From positions 1 through 13,843 of the forward strand of contig DVLR01000148.1 in NCBI GenBank assembly GCA_018715425.1: a stretch of DNA of 13,843 nucleotides. The letters are read 5' to 3'. How positions within the stretch are numbered: the first letter of the stretch is position 1; each line of letters opens with the position of its first letter. Positions 13,709-13,843 of this stretch are shown in pieces. The translations under genes and the position numbers were made by a program. The notes under the pieces were generated by a model. The model saw only the letters and a program-made list of their open reading frames with translations. It did not search any database and had not been told where the DNA came from. This stretch comes from Candidatus Merdenecus merdavium (lineage in GTDB: Bacteria; Bacillota; Clostridia; Lachnospirales; Lachnospiraceae).

Positions 13709-13843
13709 GGTGAAGATCATGATAGTAAAAGTGATAAGTATAGAGGAAATACTGATGCTATTATGGTTGCTACCATCAACTCTGAAAAAAATACTGTAAA
13801 ACTGACTTCTTTCATGAGAGATATGTATGTACAGATTCCGGAG
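13697..13843 (+). CDS. Fragment of a second LCP-family gene, opposite strand, cut by the window edge
   Basis: The only plus-strand coding sequence. It reads ILLLGEDHDSKSDKYRGNTD and then AIMVATINSEKNTVKLTSFM and RDMYVQIPE. This matches residues 76-124 of the minus-strand LCP protein at 42 of 49 positions and about 126 of 147 bases, mostly with silent changes. It lacks everything an LCP gene should have before that point: start, membrane segment and spacer. Its frame can be opened at an ATG at 13688 (M-V-R-I-L-L-L), but that has no ribosome site and would leave no membrane anchor. So it is a broken or wrongly joined paralog rather than a gene starting here. The open frame reaches the window edge. 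Confidence 0.8.
   Translation, partial: MLLLGEDHDSKSDKYRGNTDAIMVATINSEKNTVKLTSFMRDMYVQIPE

Noticed and set aside
13688..13843. A complete new plus-strand gene starting at the ATG at 13688
   Set aside because: There is no ribosome site, and an LCP protein starting there would lack its membrane segment; the homology begins abruptly inside the LCP domain.

Overview
The window is an AT-rich stretch of a Gram-positive anaerobe-type genome, most likely a Firmicute of the class Clostridia and probably near Lachnospiraceae. The evidence is low-GC codon use, strong AGGAGG-type ribosome sites, a short HisG paired with HisZ, a RecU resolvase, and LCP and LytM-type wall proteins. The order-level placement is inference. 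Apart from the last ~150 bases, every gene lies on the minus strand and is transcribed from right to left. Both ends of the window cut a gene.

In transcription order: (1) At 12622-13686 there is an LCP-family (LytR-CpsA-Psr) wall-polymer ligase with a rho-independent terminator just after it. Its 5' end runs straight into a plus-strand piece of a second, diverged LCP gene (13697-13843), which is the oddest structure here. (2) At 11540-12448 there is a membrane-anchored M23 endopeptidase with a weak hairpin over its stop. (3) A run of closely packed genes starts at an extended -10 promoter near 11505. It encodes a RelA/SpoT-type alarmone synthetase, an RsmB/RsmF-type rRNA m5C methyltransferase, an RsuA-type pseudouridine synthase (ATGA stop/start overlap with the methyltransferase), a YgiQ-family radical SAM protein, an SDR oxidoreductase, an RluA-type pseudouridine synthase and RecU. 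Three of these act on ribosomal RNA, so the cluster looks like ribosome maturation plus a (p)ppGpp enzyme. (4) A near-perfect sigma-A promoter (TTGACA, 17 bp, TATAAT) sits in the end of recU, with a perfect 17-bp palindrome just downstream. It drives hisZ-hisG-hisD, then a TraX-family membrane protein, then hisB, which runs off the left edge.

Histidine genes: HisZ and HisG together form the first enzyme of the pathway (ATP phosphoribosyltransferase), HisD does the last two steps, and HisB the dehydratase step. No T-box leader is present (the leader is only ~60 nt), so control probably acts through the palindrome as an operator. The traX gene between hisD and hisB has no known role in histidine synthesis.

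Several starts are better placed at an internal codon than at the longest open frame, judged by ribosome sites: traX 832, SDR 6500, ygiQ 8433, RsuA-type 9180. Apart from the LCP junction, the traX insertion and the his control region, the window looks like ordinary core genome. I found no RNA genes, CRISPR arrays, transposases or phage genes. There is no gene-free stretch longer than 300 bases; the largest gap is 12449-12621.
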